A stretch of 64,000 nucleotides of DNA from Deinococcus aestuarii (GTDB lineage: Bacteria; Deinococcota; Deinococci; Deinococcales; Deinococcaceae): contig NZ_JAHKSN010000003.1 in NCBI RefSeq assembly GCF_018863415.1, positions 124,001 through 188,000 of the forward strand, written 5' to 3'. The notes under the pieces were generated by a model. That model was not told where the DNA came from. It searched no databases and saw only the letters and a list, made by a program, of their open reading frames with translations. Shown here in pieces: positions 55,043 to 64,000 of this stretch (positions are counted from its first letter, which is position 1; every line of letters begins with the position of its first letter). A program made the translations under genes and the position numbers.

Positions 55043-55981
55043 ATGGCTGTGCCCCAGACCACCTCCACCGTTCCCGCCGCCGCCCCGCCGCGCGCCGCGT
55101 CCCGCAAGTCCCGCCGCAGCGGCGGCCTGCGCTGGACAATGCTCCTGCCCGCCCTGCTGGTGATCGGCGCGACCGTCCTCTACCCGCTGCTGGCGTCCTT
55201 TCTCACCTCCTTCCGCGACTGGCGCCTGATCTACTCGCCCACCCCCGGCCCCTTCGTGGGCCTGAGCAACTACACGCGGGCGCTGACCGACGCGGGCTTT
55301 CTCAACAGCCTGGGGGTCAGCGGGCTGTACACACTGATCTCGGTCACGCTGACCCTGTGCATCGGCCTGGGCATCGCGCTGCTGCTGTCCAAGCCCACGC
55401 GGCTGAATATCTTCGCGCGCACGCTGCTGATCTTTCCCTTCGCGGTGGCGCCGGTCCTCAAGGGCTACAGTTGGCGCTTCATGCTCAACCCCGAGTACGG
55501 CGTCTACGCCAAGGGCATCGGCGAGGTCTTTCCGCCCCTGAAGGGCTACCTGTGGCTGGGCAACGAGTTCAGCGCCCTGCTCGCCATCGCGTTCTCGGAG
55601 ATCTGGGGCTGGGCGCCCCTCTTCGCCCTGATGTTCATCGGCGCGCTGGGCGCCATTCCCTCGGAGGTGAACGAGGCCGCGCGGGTGGACGGCGCCTCGG
55701 CCTTCCAGGTCTTTCGCCGGATCACCCTGCCCCTGCTGGCCCCGGTGATCTACGTCGTGGCGCTGCTCAAGATCATCTCGGCCCTCAAGATGTTCGACCA
55801 GGTGGCGATCATGACGGCGGGCGGGCCGGGCGACTCCACCCAGACGCTGTATTTCTACGTCTACCAGGTGGCCTTCCGCAACCTCGACCTGGGCTACGCC
55901 TCGGCGGTGTCGTACATCCTCGTGCTGATCATGGCGCTCTTTTCGACCCTGTACGTCCGCAAGTTGCTGAGGGGAGACTGA
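55043..55981 (+). CDS. ABC transporter permease, MalF/UgpA-like
   Basis: This 312-residue inner-membrane permease starts at ATG 55043 behind GAGGTG; a GTG 9 bp upstream is an alternative. About six helices are visible. The EAA loop that contacts the ATPase is clear: EVNEAARVDGASAFQVFRRITLPLLAP. It overlaps the second permease by one base (TGATG). Confidence 0.9.
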   Translation: MAVPQTTSTVPAAAPPRAASRKSRRSGGLRWTMLLPALLVIGATVLYPLLASFLTSFRDWRLIYSPTPGPFVGLSNYTRALTDAGFLNSLGVSGLYTLISVTLTLCIGLGIALLLSKPTRLNIFARTLLIFPFAVAPVLKGYSWRFMLNPEYGVYAKGIGEVFPPLKGYLWLGNEFSALLAIAFSEIWGWAPLFALMFIGALGAIPSEVNEAARVDGASAFQVFRRITLPLLAPVIYVVALLKIISALKMFDQVAIMTAGGPGDSTQTLYFYVYQVAFRNLDLGYASAVSYILVLIMALFSTLYVRKLLRGD

Positions 55982-56832
55982 TGCAGGGCACCCTTGGGCT
56001 CACCGATCCCGCCCGTGGCCGCAAACGCCTTGTGGCCGCCGCCGAGGTGCTGGGTACGCTGGCCGTGATCTTTTTCGTGGCGTTTCCGCTGGTGTGGATG
56101 ATCCTGGCGGCCTTCAAGACCGAACTCGACGTGTACTCCACCCGGCTTTTCTTCCAGCCCACGCTGGACAACTTCCGGGCGATCTTCGCCAACCCGATCC
56201 TGCTGGGCTCGCACCTGTGGGTCAGCGCGCTGGTGTCGTTCCTGACCGTGGCGCTCACCGTCCCGCTGGGGGCGGCGGCCTCCTACGTCCTGTCGCGCCA
56301 CCGCTTTCGGGGCCGCGACACGCTCTTTTTGCTGATCCTGGTGACCCAGTTCGTCCCGGCGGTCGTGGTGGCGATTCCCTTTTTCACGCTGTTCCGCACG
56401 CTGGGACTGATCGACACGCCCTGGGCGCTGGTGATCGTGTACCTGTCCTTTACCCTGTCCTACGCGATCTGGATGCTGCGCGGCTTTTTCGACGCGCTGC
56501 CGGTGGAGATCGAGGAGGCGTCCTTTATCGACGGCTGCAACGAACTCCAGACCCTGCGGTACGTGACGCTGCCGCTGGTGTTGCCGGGGCTGCTCGTCGC
56601 GGCGGTCTTCGCCTTTATCTCGGCGTGGAACGAGTTCTTCTTCGCGCTGATCCTGACGCGCTCCGAGTCGCTCACCCTGCCGGTCGCCATGCAGACCATC
56701 TCCGGCCCGCGCGGCCCGATGTGGGAGCAGGTCGCGGCGGCGGGGCTGGTCGTCATGGTGCCCATCCTGGTGATGTCGTTTTTCATCCGCCGGTACTTCG
56801 TCGAGGGCATCACCGTGGGGGCCGTGAAGTGA
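55981..56832 (+). CDS. ABC transporter permease, MalG/UgpE-like
   Basis: This 283-residue permease starts at ATG 55981, overlapping the previous stop. Six helices are present, with the EAA loop EIEEASFIDGCNELQTLRYVTLPLVLPG. No ATP-binding subunit follows, so the importer must borrow a shared MsmK/UgpC-type ATPase encoded elsewhere. Confidence 0.9.
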   Translation: MQGTLGLTDPARGRKRLVAAAEVLGTLAVIFFVAFPLVWMILAAFKTELDVYSTRLFFQPTLDNFRAIFANPILLGSHLWVSALVSFLTVALTVPLGAAASYVLSRHRFRGRDTLFLLILVTQFVPAVVVAIPFFTLFRTLGLIDTPWALVIVYLSFTLSYAIWMLRGFFDALPVEIEEASFIDGCNELQTLRYVTLPLVLPGLLVAAVFAFISAWNEFFFALILTRSESLTLPVAMQTISGPRGPMWEQVAAAGLVVMVPILVMSFFIRRYFVEGITVGAVK

Positions 56833-56944
56833 GGGGAGGGGCCGTGTCCCGGGGTCCGGGCCGCCAGTCATGAGCCGGACCACCTCTCCCCGCCAACCCA
56901 CTGCGCCGAACTCCAAATCTTCCACCCGCCGAACGAGGAAGCGT

Positions 56945-58027
56945 ATGACCGATGCCCTGCCCCTCCCCCCCGTGTTCGACTTCGCCGACCACCCCGACAT
57001 CGCCGACTTCGAGCGGGCCGCCGACACCGGAAGACGGCAACCGCTCGCGGGCTTCGACCCGGACTACACCGATATTGTCGACTACATCGTCCGCTGCACC
57101 CACAAGATCTGGGAGGAGAAGGGCGTCGGCCTGATCTACACCCACTACGGCCACAACGCGCTCGTGCACTACTCCAGCGGGATCATGTACGGGCGCGAGG
57201 GCATGGTGGTCAATACCCTCCAGCGTCAGGCCGCCTACGCCGACCGCCGTGCCTACGCGGACGACGTGATCTGGAGCGGCGACGAGCAGGGCGGCTTCTA
57301 CACCTCCCACCGGGTGTCGAGCATGGGCACGAACACCGGGTACACCGAGTTTGGGCCGCCGACCGGGCGCAAGATTCAGCGGTGGGGCTTCGCCGACTGC
57401 TTCAGCGTGCGGAACCGAATCGTCGAGGAATGGCTGATGAGCGACGCCATCACCGAGCTGCGCCAGATGGGATACGACCCCGTGCGGCTGGCCCACGCCT
57501 CGGTGCTGCCCTGGAGCCCGCACACCCACGGCGAGGTGGACCGCCTGCCGACGGGGCAACAGGCGCCGGAGTTCCATGACGTGCCCAAGGCGGAGGACAA
57601 TCCGCAGGCCTTTGTCCGCGCCGTCCTGCAAAACCTCTGGAACGCCCGTCTCGTCAACATGGTGCGGGCCCACTACGCTCCGGGGCATGTGGCCTTCGTG
57701 CCCGACTCGCGCAAGCTGTACGGGTACGGGGACTACGAGAACTTCGTCATCACGTTGATGGCATGCTTCCCCGACCTGGCGCTGACCATCGACCACCAGT
57801 GCGCGCTGGGTGACGAGCGGCGGGGGTACCGGGTCGCCACGCGCTTCACATTGCAAGGGACGCACGAGGGGTACGGGCCCTACGGTGCCCCGACTGGACG
57901 GCGCATCTTCCTGATCGGCGGCTCGCACCACCTCGTCCGGGGAGGCAAGGTCGTTCAGGAGTGGACGCTGTTCGATGAATTCGCGCTGCTCAAGCAACTG
58001 TACGGGCGCGTGGAAGGACCGGCGTGA
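56945..58027 (+). CDS. Double SnoaL/NTF2-like domain protein, paralogue 1
   Basis: This 360-residue protein has two NTF2/SnoaL-like domains. Domain 1 (about residues 35-165) holds DYIVRCTHKIWEEK, LIYTHYGHN and GFYTSHR; domain 2 (about 215-355) holds QNLWNARLVNMVRAHYAPGHVAFVP and RYRVATRF-type GYRVATRFTLQGTHEG. Each domain ends with a G(P/A)PTGR motif followed by an E-W strand, showing internal duplication. SnoaL-like proteins are isomerases, cyclases, hydratases or dehydratases with a His/Asp/Glu pocket. It starts 112 bp after the permease and overlaps the next paralogue by 4 bp. Confidence 0.8.
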   Translation: MTDALPLPPVFDFADHPDIADFERAADTGRRQPLAGFDPDYTDIVDYIVRCTHKIWEEKGVGLIYTHYGHNALVHYSSGIMYGREGMVVNTLQRQAAYADRRAYADDVIWSGDEQGGFYTSHRVSSMGTNTGYTEFGPPTGRKIQRWGFADCFSVRNRIVEEWLMSDAITELRQMGYDPVRLAHASVLPWSPHTHGEVDRLPTGQQAPEFHDVPKAEDNPQAFVRAVLQNLWNARLVNMVRAHYAPGHVAFVPDSRKLYGYGDYENFVITLMACFPDLALTIDHQCALGDERRGYRVATRFTLQGTHEGYGPYGAPTGRRIFLIGGSHHLVRGGKVVQEWTLFDEFALLKQLYGRVEGPA

Positions 58028-59121
58028 CCAACTCGACCGATCAAGCGTTCGAGCGCCGCAGCATCGAGGAGTACATGGCGCAGGCCGGAACGGGCCGCCG
58101 CCAGGAGCTGCGCGGCTTCGAGGCCGACTACACCGACATCGTGGATTACATCATCCGGTGCACGCACAAAATCTGGGAGGAAAAGGCCGTCGGCCTGATC
58201 TACACCCACTACGCCCACAACGCCATCGTGCATACGGCAAACGGCACCGTCTACGGGCGCGAGGCGGTGGTGCGCAACACCCTCCAGAACCAGGCGATGT
58301 GGGGCGACCTGCGCGCCTATGCCGACGACGTGATCTGGACGGGAGACGACCGGCAGGGCTTCTACACTTCGCACCGGGTCTTCGACACTGGCACCCACAG
58401 CGGGTACAGCGAGTTCGGGCCGCCGACAGGTCGCAAGATTCAACGCTGGGGCATCGCCGACTGCTTCATCCTGGAAAACCGGATCGTCGAGGAGTGGGTC
58501 ACGCACGACGGCAGCGCGGAGTTGCGCTGCATGGGGCTGGACCCGTTGGCCGTGGCGAGGCGGATGGTGCTGGAGGCCGAGCCGTACACGCATGGTGAGG
58601 TGGACCGGCTGCCGACGGGGCAACGGGCGCCGGAGTTCCATGACGTGCCTAAGGCGGAGGACAATCCGCAGGCCTTTGTCCGCGCCGTCCTGCAAAACCT
58701 CTGGAACGCCCGCCTCGTCAACATGGTTCGCGCCCACTATTCACCGGGCCATGTTGCGTTCGTCCCTGGAAACCGGAAGCTGTACGGGTACGGCGATTAC
58801 GAGAACTTCGTCATTACTCTGTTCGCCTGCTTCCCCGACCTGGCGCTGACGATTGACCACCAGTGCGCGCTTCCGGCCTCCGGTGGCTACCGGGTCGCCA
58901 CGCGCTTTACGTTACAAGGGACGCATGAGGGATACGGGCCCTACGGCGCCCCGACAGGCCGCCGCTTCACCCTGCTCGGCATGAGCCACCACATCATCCG
59001 GGACGGCAAGGTCACCCAGGAATGGACGGTGTTCGACGAGTTCGTCTTGCTCAAGCAACTCTACGCGCGGAGAGGGGGTCTCGGTGTCAGCGGACCAGAT
59101 TTCATCGAAGCCAGCCCCTGA
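58024..59121 (+). CDS. Double SnoaL/NTF2-like domain protein, paralogue 2
   Basis: This 365-residue paralogue of the preceding protein starts with GTG 58024, overlapping its stop (GTGA). Same two-domain plan: DYIIRCTHKIWEEK and GFYTSHRVF in domain 1, then QNLWNARLVNMVRAHYSPGH and GYRVATRFTLQGTHEG in domain 2. DNA at 58597-58727 is almost identical to paralogue 1 (4 differences in 131 bp), while neighbouring stretches differ more, pointing to local gene conversion or a recent duplication. Overlaps the next gene by 38 bp. Confidence 0.8.
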   Translation: MTNSTDQAFERRSIEEYMAQAGTGRRQELRGFEADYTDIVDYIIRCTHKIWEEKAVGLIYTHYAHNAIVHTANGTVYGREAVVRNTLQNQAMWGDLRAYADDVIWTGDDRQGFYTSHRVFDTGTHSGYSEFGPPTGRKIQRWGIADCFILENRIVEEWVTHDGSAELRCMGLDPLAVARRMVLEAEPYTHGEVDRLPTGQRAPEFHDVPKAEDNPQAFVRAVLQNLWNARLVNMVRAHYSPGHVAFVPGNRKLYGYGDYENFVITLFACFPDLALTIDHQCALPASGGYRVATRFTLQGTHEGYGPYGAPTGRRFTLLGMSHHIIRDGKVTQEWTVFDEFVLLKQLYARRGGLGVSGPDFIEASP

Positions 59122-60193
59122 GCCCGAGGAACGTGCCCGGCTCACGGTGGAGGAGCGCGACCTAGGGCCCCAGATGGCTCCAGTCGTGGCCGGGCGGCGG
59201 CAGAGCTTAGAAGGTTTCGACGCCGACTACACCGACATCGTAGACTACATCATCCGGTGCACGCACAAAATCTGGGAGGACAAGGCCGTCGGCCTGATCT
59301 ACACCCACTACGCGCACAACACCCCGGTCCACCTCTCGGACGCCGAATACTACGGGCGTGATCAGGTGGTCGAGAACACCGTGCGGACGCTGGCGGCCTT
59401 TCCCGACCTGCGCCTCTTCGGCGACGAGGTGATCTGGAGCGGCAACGACCGGGACGGGTTTCACTCCTCGCACCGGGTCACCTGGAGCGGGCACAACCTC
59501 GGCCACAGCATCTACGGGCTGCCGACAGGGAGGCGGGTGCAGCGCCGCGAGATCGCCCACTGCGTCGTGCGCCGAAACCGCATCGTGGAGGAGTGGGTCG
59601 TCCACGACGAGACCGCCCTGATCCGCCAACTCGGGCTGGATGAGGTCGAGCTGGCCCGCACCCTCGCGCGGAGGGAGGCGGAACTGGGGTGGCCGGGCCA
59701 CGGTACGCTCGTCGGCGAGGTGCCCCGGCTGCCCGGCCAGGGACACCCGCCCGTCCACCTCGACGGCGACCCGCGTGACCCGGACGCGCTGCCCGGCCTG
59801 CTCTACGGGCTGGTCTGGAATGCTCGGATGCTCAACTACCTGACCGAGTATTACGCGCCGGGCGCCGTGGTGTGGGTGCCGGGAAATCGCCGCCTGGAGG
59901 GGCACGGCGACCTGACCGCCTACGTGCTGGGGCTGCTGGCGGCCTTTCCCGACGGGGCGATGAGCGTGGATCATGTCGCCTGGATCGGCAGCGAGGCGCA
60001 GGGGTACAGGGTGGCCGCGCGCTGGACCTTCCAGGGCACCCACGGCGGGCCCGGACCCTACGGCCCCCCCACCGGGCGGCGGGTGCGGGTGCTGGGGATC
60101 AGCCACTTCGAGGTGCGCGGCGGGCGCATCGAGCGCGAGTACATGGTCTGGGACGAGTTCGCCCTGCTCAAGCAGGTGCACCGGCCCGGGTGA
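59084..60193 (+). CDS. Double SnoaL/NTF2-like domain protein, paralogue 3
   Basis: This 369-residue third copy has GTG start 59084. Domain 1 keeps DYIIRCTHKIWEDK and LIYTHYAHN but has GFHSSHR in place of GFYTSHR. Domain 2 is more divergent (YGLVWNARMLNYLTEYYAPGAVVWVPG, GYRVAARWTFQGTHGG). Its DNA near 59243-59310 closely matches paralogue 2. A 10-bp gap leads to the second histidinol-dehydrogenase-like gene. Likely a non-equivalent subunit or an enzyme with altered specificity. Confidence 0.8.
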   Translation: MSADQISSKPAPEPEERARLTVEERDLGPQMAPVVAGRRQSLEGFDADYTDIVDYIIRCTHKIWEDKAVGLIYTHYAHNTPVHLSDAEYYGRDQVVENTVRTLAAFPDLRLFGDEVIWSGNDRDGFHSSHRVTWSGHNLGHSIYGLPTGRRVQRREIAHCVVRRNRIVEEWVVHDETALIRQLGLDEVELARTLARREAELGWPGHGTLVGEVPRLPGQGHPPVHLDGDPRDPDALPGLLYGLVWNARMLNYLTEYYAPGAVVWVPGNRRLEGHGDLTAYVLGLLAAFPDGAMSVDHVAWIGSEAQGYRVAARWTFQGTHGGPGPYGPPTGRRVRVLGISHFEVRGGRIEREYMVWDEFALLKQVHRPG

Positions 60194-60203
60194 AAGGACC
60201 CCA

Positions 60204-61486
<1,283 letters not shown>

Positions 61487-61487
<1 letters not shown>

Positions 61488-62392
61488 TGAGGGCCCTGCC
61501 GCTGGCCGCCGTGCAGGAGGCCCCGTGCCCGGTGGCCGCGCCAGTGGGTGTGTTCGCCGGGCACGTGCAGGGGCTCATGGCGGCCTTCCCGCAGACCCGG
61601 CTGGTCGTCTACCCCGAACTCCACCTGTTCGGGACCGTTGGGCCCCTGAAACGGGAGCTGCTGCTGGACGTGGCCGAGCCACTCAGCGGCCCGCGTATGA
61701 GGGCCCTGGGAGACCTGGCGGGCGACCTGGGCGTGTGGCTCCTTCCGGGCAGCGTGTGCGAGCGGGGCCCGGGGGGCGAACTGTTCAACACCGCCGTCGT
61801 CCTCTCGCCGGAGGGGCGACTCGCCGCGTCGTACCGCAAGGTTTTTCCCTGGCGACCCTACGAGCCCTTCGACCCGGGAGACCGCTTCGTGACCTTCGAC
61901 CTGCCGGGGGTCGGGCGGGCTGGGTTTTCCATCTGCTACGACGCCTGGTTCCCCGAAGTCGCCCGGCACCTTGCCTGGATGGGCGCGGAGGTCGTGCTCA
62001 ACCTCGTGAAGACGACGACCTGCGACCGGACCCAGGAGGTGATCCTGGCGCGGGCGAACGCCATCGTCAATCAGGTGTTCGTGGTGAGCGTGAACTGCGC
62101 GGGCCCGGTCGGAACGGGGCGCAGCCTGATCGTGGACCCGGAAGGGATGGTCCGGGCCGAGACGGTTGGGGCTGAGCAGACCGTCCTGACCGACGTGCTC
62201 GACCTCGACCACATTCCGCGCGTTCGGCAGTACGGCACGGTGGGGCTGACCCGCCCCTGGGAGCAATTCCGGCCCGGCGACCCACCGCTGCCGCTGCCGC
62301 TGTACGGGGGAAGGATCGACCCGGAACAGTGGCATCCCGACCGGCGCCCCGCAGCGGAGGAGGTTCAGGTGGTCGAGGGACGTGCCGAGTGA
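61487..62392 (+). CDS. Nitrilase-superfamily carbon-nitrogen hydrolase
   Basis: This 301-residue protein has the Glu-Lys-Cys triad: Glu in VVYPELH (about residue 44), Lys in SYRKVFPW (about 118) and Cys in GFSICYDAWFPE (about 150). Aliphatic amidases, carbamoylases and nitrilases share this fold. It starts one base inside the previous stop. It suggests that the pathway substrate or an intermediate carries an amide, carbamoyl or nitrile group. Confidence 0.87.
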
Positions 62393-62450
62393 ACGGGGCG
62401 GGCCCTCTCTCCCGACCTCGGCTCGACCGCGCCCCCAACGGAGGAACGCC

Positions 62451-63575
62451 GTGACCCAGGAGCCCAACCCCATGTTCGACTTCGCCGACCACCCGGACAT
62501 CGCCGATTTCGCCGCCGCAGCGAACACGGAGCGGCGTCAGGACCTCGGGAATTTCGACCCCGACTACGTGGACATCGTGGACTACATCGTGCGCTGCACC
62601 CACAAGATCTGGGAGGAGCGCGCGGTCCACCTCATCCACACGCACTACACCCATAACGCGCGGGTGCATACCTCGGGCGGCCTCACGACCTACGGCTCGG
62701 CGGCGGTCGTCCGCAACACCCTGCGCAGTCAGGCGGCCTACAGCGGCTCGCGCTCGTTTGCCGACGACGTGCTCTGGGGCGGCAACGCGGCGGACGGCTT
62801 CTACACCTCCCACCGCATCTTCACGGTGGGGGTCAACACCGGCGACACCGATCACGGCCCCCCCACCGGACGCCGCATCGGGCGCTGGATCATCGCCGAC
62901 TGCAAGATCAGGGACAACCGCATCTACGAGGAGTGGCTGGTGAGCGACCACAGCGCCGAGTTGCGCCAGCTCGGCTATGACCCGCTGCATCTTGCTCGGA
63001 CGAGCGCGCCCGTGCAGCCGCTTCCGCCCGGCGACCCCACCGGAGAGGACGGACAGTATCCGCCCACCATCCTCGCGCTGCCCTCCCCTACCGAGCCAGA
63101 GGCGTTCGTGCGCGCCCTGCTGCACAACCTGTGGAACGCAAGGATGCTCAACCTCGTGCGCGCCTGCTATGCCCCGGGGCACGTCGCCTGGGTGCCGGGA
63201 GGGCGGCAACTGTACGGACAAGGCGACTACGAGGGGTTCGTGCTCGGGCTGATGGCGCAGTTCTCCGATCTGCGGCTGAGCGTGGACCACGTGTGTGTGC
63301 TGGGCAGTGCCGAGCGCGGCCACCGCGTCGCCACCCGCTGGACGATGCAGGGCACGCACGACGGCCCCGGGCGGTACGGACGGCCCACCGGGCGGCGGGT
63401 CCGAATGCTGGGGATCACGCACCACGAGCTTCAGGGCGGGCTGATCCGTCAGGAGTGGACCCTGTTCGACGAGTTCGCGCTGCTCAGGCAGCTTCATGCC
63501 CCGCTGGCGACGGAGCACGCGCCGGACGTGGCCCAGCTTGCGCCGTCGGCCACCGAGGAACCGACCCTGCCGTGA
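62451..63575 (+). CDS. Double SnoaL/NTF2-like domain protein, paralogue 4
   Basis: This 374-residue copy starts at GTG 62451 behind GGAGGAA; an upstream in-frame GTG at 62382 overlaps the hydrolase gene. Its N-terminus (FDFADHPDIADF) matches paralogue 1, and both domains keep DYIVRCTHKIWEER, HTHYTHN, GFYTSHR, then HNLWNARMLNLVRACYAPGH and HRVATRWTMQGTHDG. The C-terminus is extended and acidic. It is separated from the other three copies by the dehydrogenase and hydrolase genes. Confidence 0.8.
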   Translation: MTQEPNPMFDFADHPDIADFAAAANTERRQDLGNFDPDYVDIVDYIVRCTHKIWEERAVHLIHTHYTHNARVHTSGGLTTYGSAAVVRNTLRSQAAYSGSRSFADDVLWGGNAADGFYTSHRIFTVGVNTGDTDHGPPTGRRIGRWIIADCKIRDNRIYEEWLVSDHSAELRQLGYDPLHLARTSAPVQPLPPGDPTGEDGQYPPTILALPSPTEPEAFVRALLHNLWNARMLNLVRACYAPGHVAWVPGGRQLYGQGDYEGFVLGLMAQFSDLRLSVDHVCVLGSAERGHRVATRWTMQGTHDGPGRYGRPTGRRVRMLGITHHELQGGLIRQEWTLFDEFALLRQLHAPLATEHAPDVAQLAPSATEEPTLP

Positions 63576-63583
63576 GGAGACAC

Positions 63584-64000
63584 ATGGACAGGGCCTGCGA
63601 CTGCATTGTGCTCGGGGCGGGGGGTGTGGGGGCGAGCGCCGCCTATCACCTCGCGCGGCGGGGGCGCCGGGTGTTGCTGCTCGACCAGTTCACCATCCCG
63701 CACGACCGGGGCTCCAGCCACGGCCACTCGCGCATCTTCCGCCTCGCGTACGATCACCCCGACTACGTTCACCTCGCCCGCCGCGCGTTGGAGCTGTGGC
63801 GCGAACTGGAGGAAGTCTCCGGGCAAACCCTGCTGACCCTCACGGGTGGCCTCGACCTCGGCCCCGGAGAGGTGCCGGGCCTGCGGGCCGTCGAACGCAG
63901 CCTTCGTGGGGCGGGCGCGGAGATGGAACTCCTGGATGCCGGGGAGTTGATGCGCCGTTTCCCCCAGTGGCGCGTCCCGGACGACTGGCGGGCCGTCTAC
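63584..64000 (+). CDS. FAD-dependent oxidoreductase, sarcosine oxidase-like, 3' end cut by window
   Basis: The first 139 residues are present. CIVLGAGGVGASAAYHLARRG (FAD-binding, about residues 8-28), LLDQF, then the SSHGHSRIFRLAY segment and HPDYVHLARRALELWRELE are typical of monomeric sarcosine oxidase/N-methyl amino acid oxidases, whose His-x-x-SR motif surrounds covalent FAD. It starts 8 bp after paralogue 4 with GAGGAG upstream. It implies oxidative removal of an N-methyl or amine group in the pathway. Confidence 0.85.
   Translation, partial: MDRACDCIVLGAGGVGASAAYHLARRGRRVLLLDQFTIPHDRGSSHGHSRIFRLAYDHPDYVHLARRALELWRELEEVSGQTLLTLTGGLDLGPGEVPGLRAVERSLRGAGAEMELLDAGELMRRFPQWRVPDDWRAVY

Overview
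This 64 kb window is high-GC bacterial DNA that most resembles a Deinococcus-type genome. Pointers are the GC-rich codon usage, a Deinococcus-like plasmid RepA with its iteron origin, a WGxxGxxG-anchor protein remnant, cydABDC and tandem DUF1622 proteins. The iteron origin at 11.77-12.01 kb next to repA means the window lies on, or contains a remnant of, a plasmid or megaplasmid. The genus is inferred from gene families, not measured.

Layout. (1) 0-7.7 kb: a tightly packed rightward catabolic operon, cut at the left edge. It encodes an extradiol dioxygenase, a cyclase-family hydrolase, a fumarylacetoacetase-family enzyme, an alpha/beta C-C hydrolase, an FAD hydroxylase, an SMP-30 lactonase, an SDR and an NAD epimerase-like dehydrogenase. 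This set fits meta-cleavage of an aromatic compound. (2) 8-11.4 kb: two small exported proteins converging on a shared hairpin, then a TPR protein coupled to an O-antigen-ligase-like polymerase. (3) 11.4-13.4 kb: ten iterons in two mirrored half-arrays of five, followed by repA carrying an in-frame TAG. (4) 13.5-26 kb: a leftward exopolysaccharide operon. It holds an initiating glycosylphosphotransferase, the WbpA/B/D/E route to UDP-2,3-diacetamido-2,3-dideoxyglucuronate, a flippase, a ligase/polymerase, three GT4 transferases and a glucuronyl C5-epimerase-like enzyme. The distal end is visibly AT-richer. (5) 26.4-33 kb: cytochrome bd oxidase and its maturation exporter (cydABDC), trailed by two frame-broken genes. 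(6) 33.5-47.4 kb: assorted genes, including a DUF1622 pair, a broken WGxxGxxG gene, two methyltransferases, a BBE-type flavoprotein, a class V aminotransferase, a large delta-60-repeat lipoprotein and a 1,160-residue SARP/ATPase regulator. (7) 47.7-64 kb: a two-armed catabolic locus controlled by a LacI-family protein.

The last locus is the best candidate for an undescribed system. Two divergent promoters each carry the same 12-bp palindrome GCATACGTATGC just downstream of the -10 box. The left arm encodes a cupin, an alpha/beta hydrolase, an HpcH/HpaI aldolase, a histidinol-dehydrogenase-like enzyme, the LacI regulator and an SDR. The right arm encodes a sugar-type ABC importer without its ATPase, four tandem paralogues of a double SnoaL/NTF2-like protein, a second histidinol-dehydrogenase-like enzyme, a nitrilase-superfamily amidohydrolase and the start of a sarcosine-oxidase-like flavoprotein. 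The logic looks like import, oxidation, C-N or C-C cleavage and aldol cleavage of a small polar compound. The substrate cannot be read from sequence.
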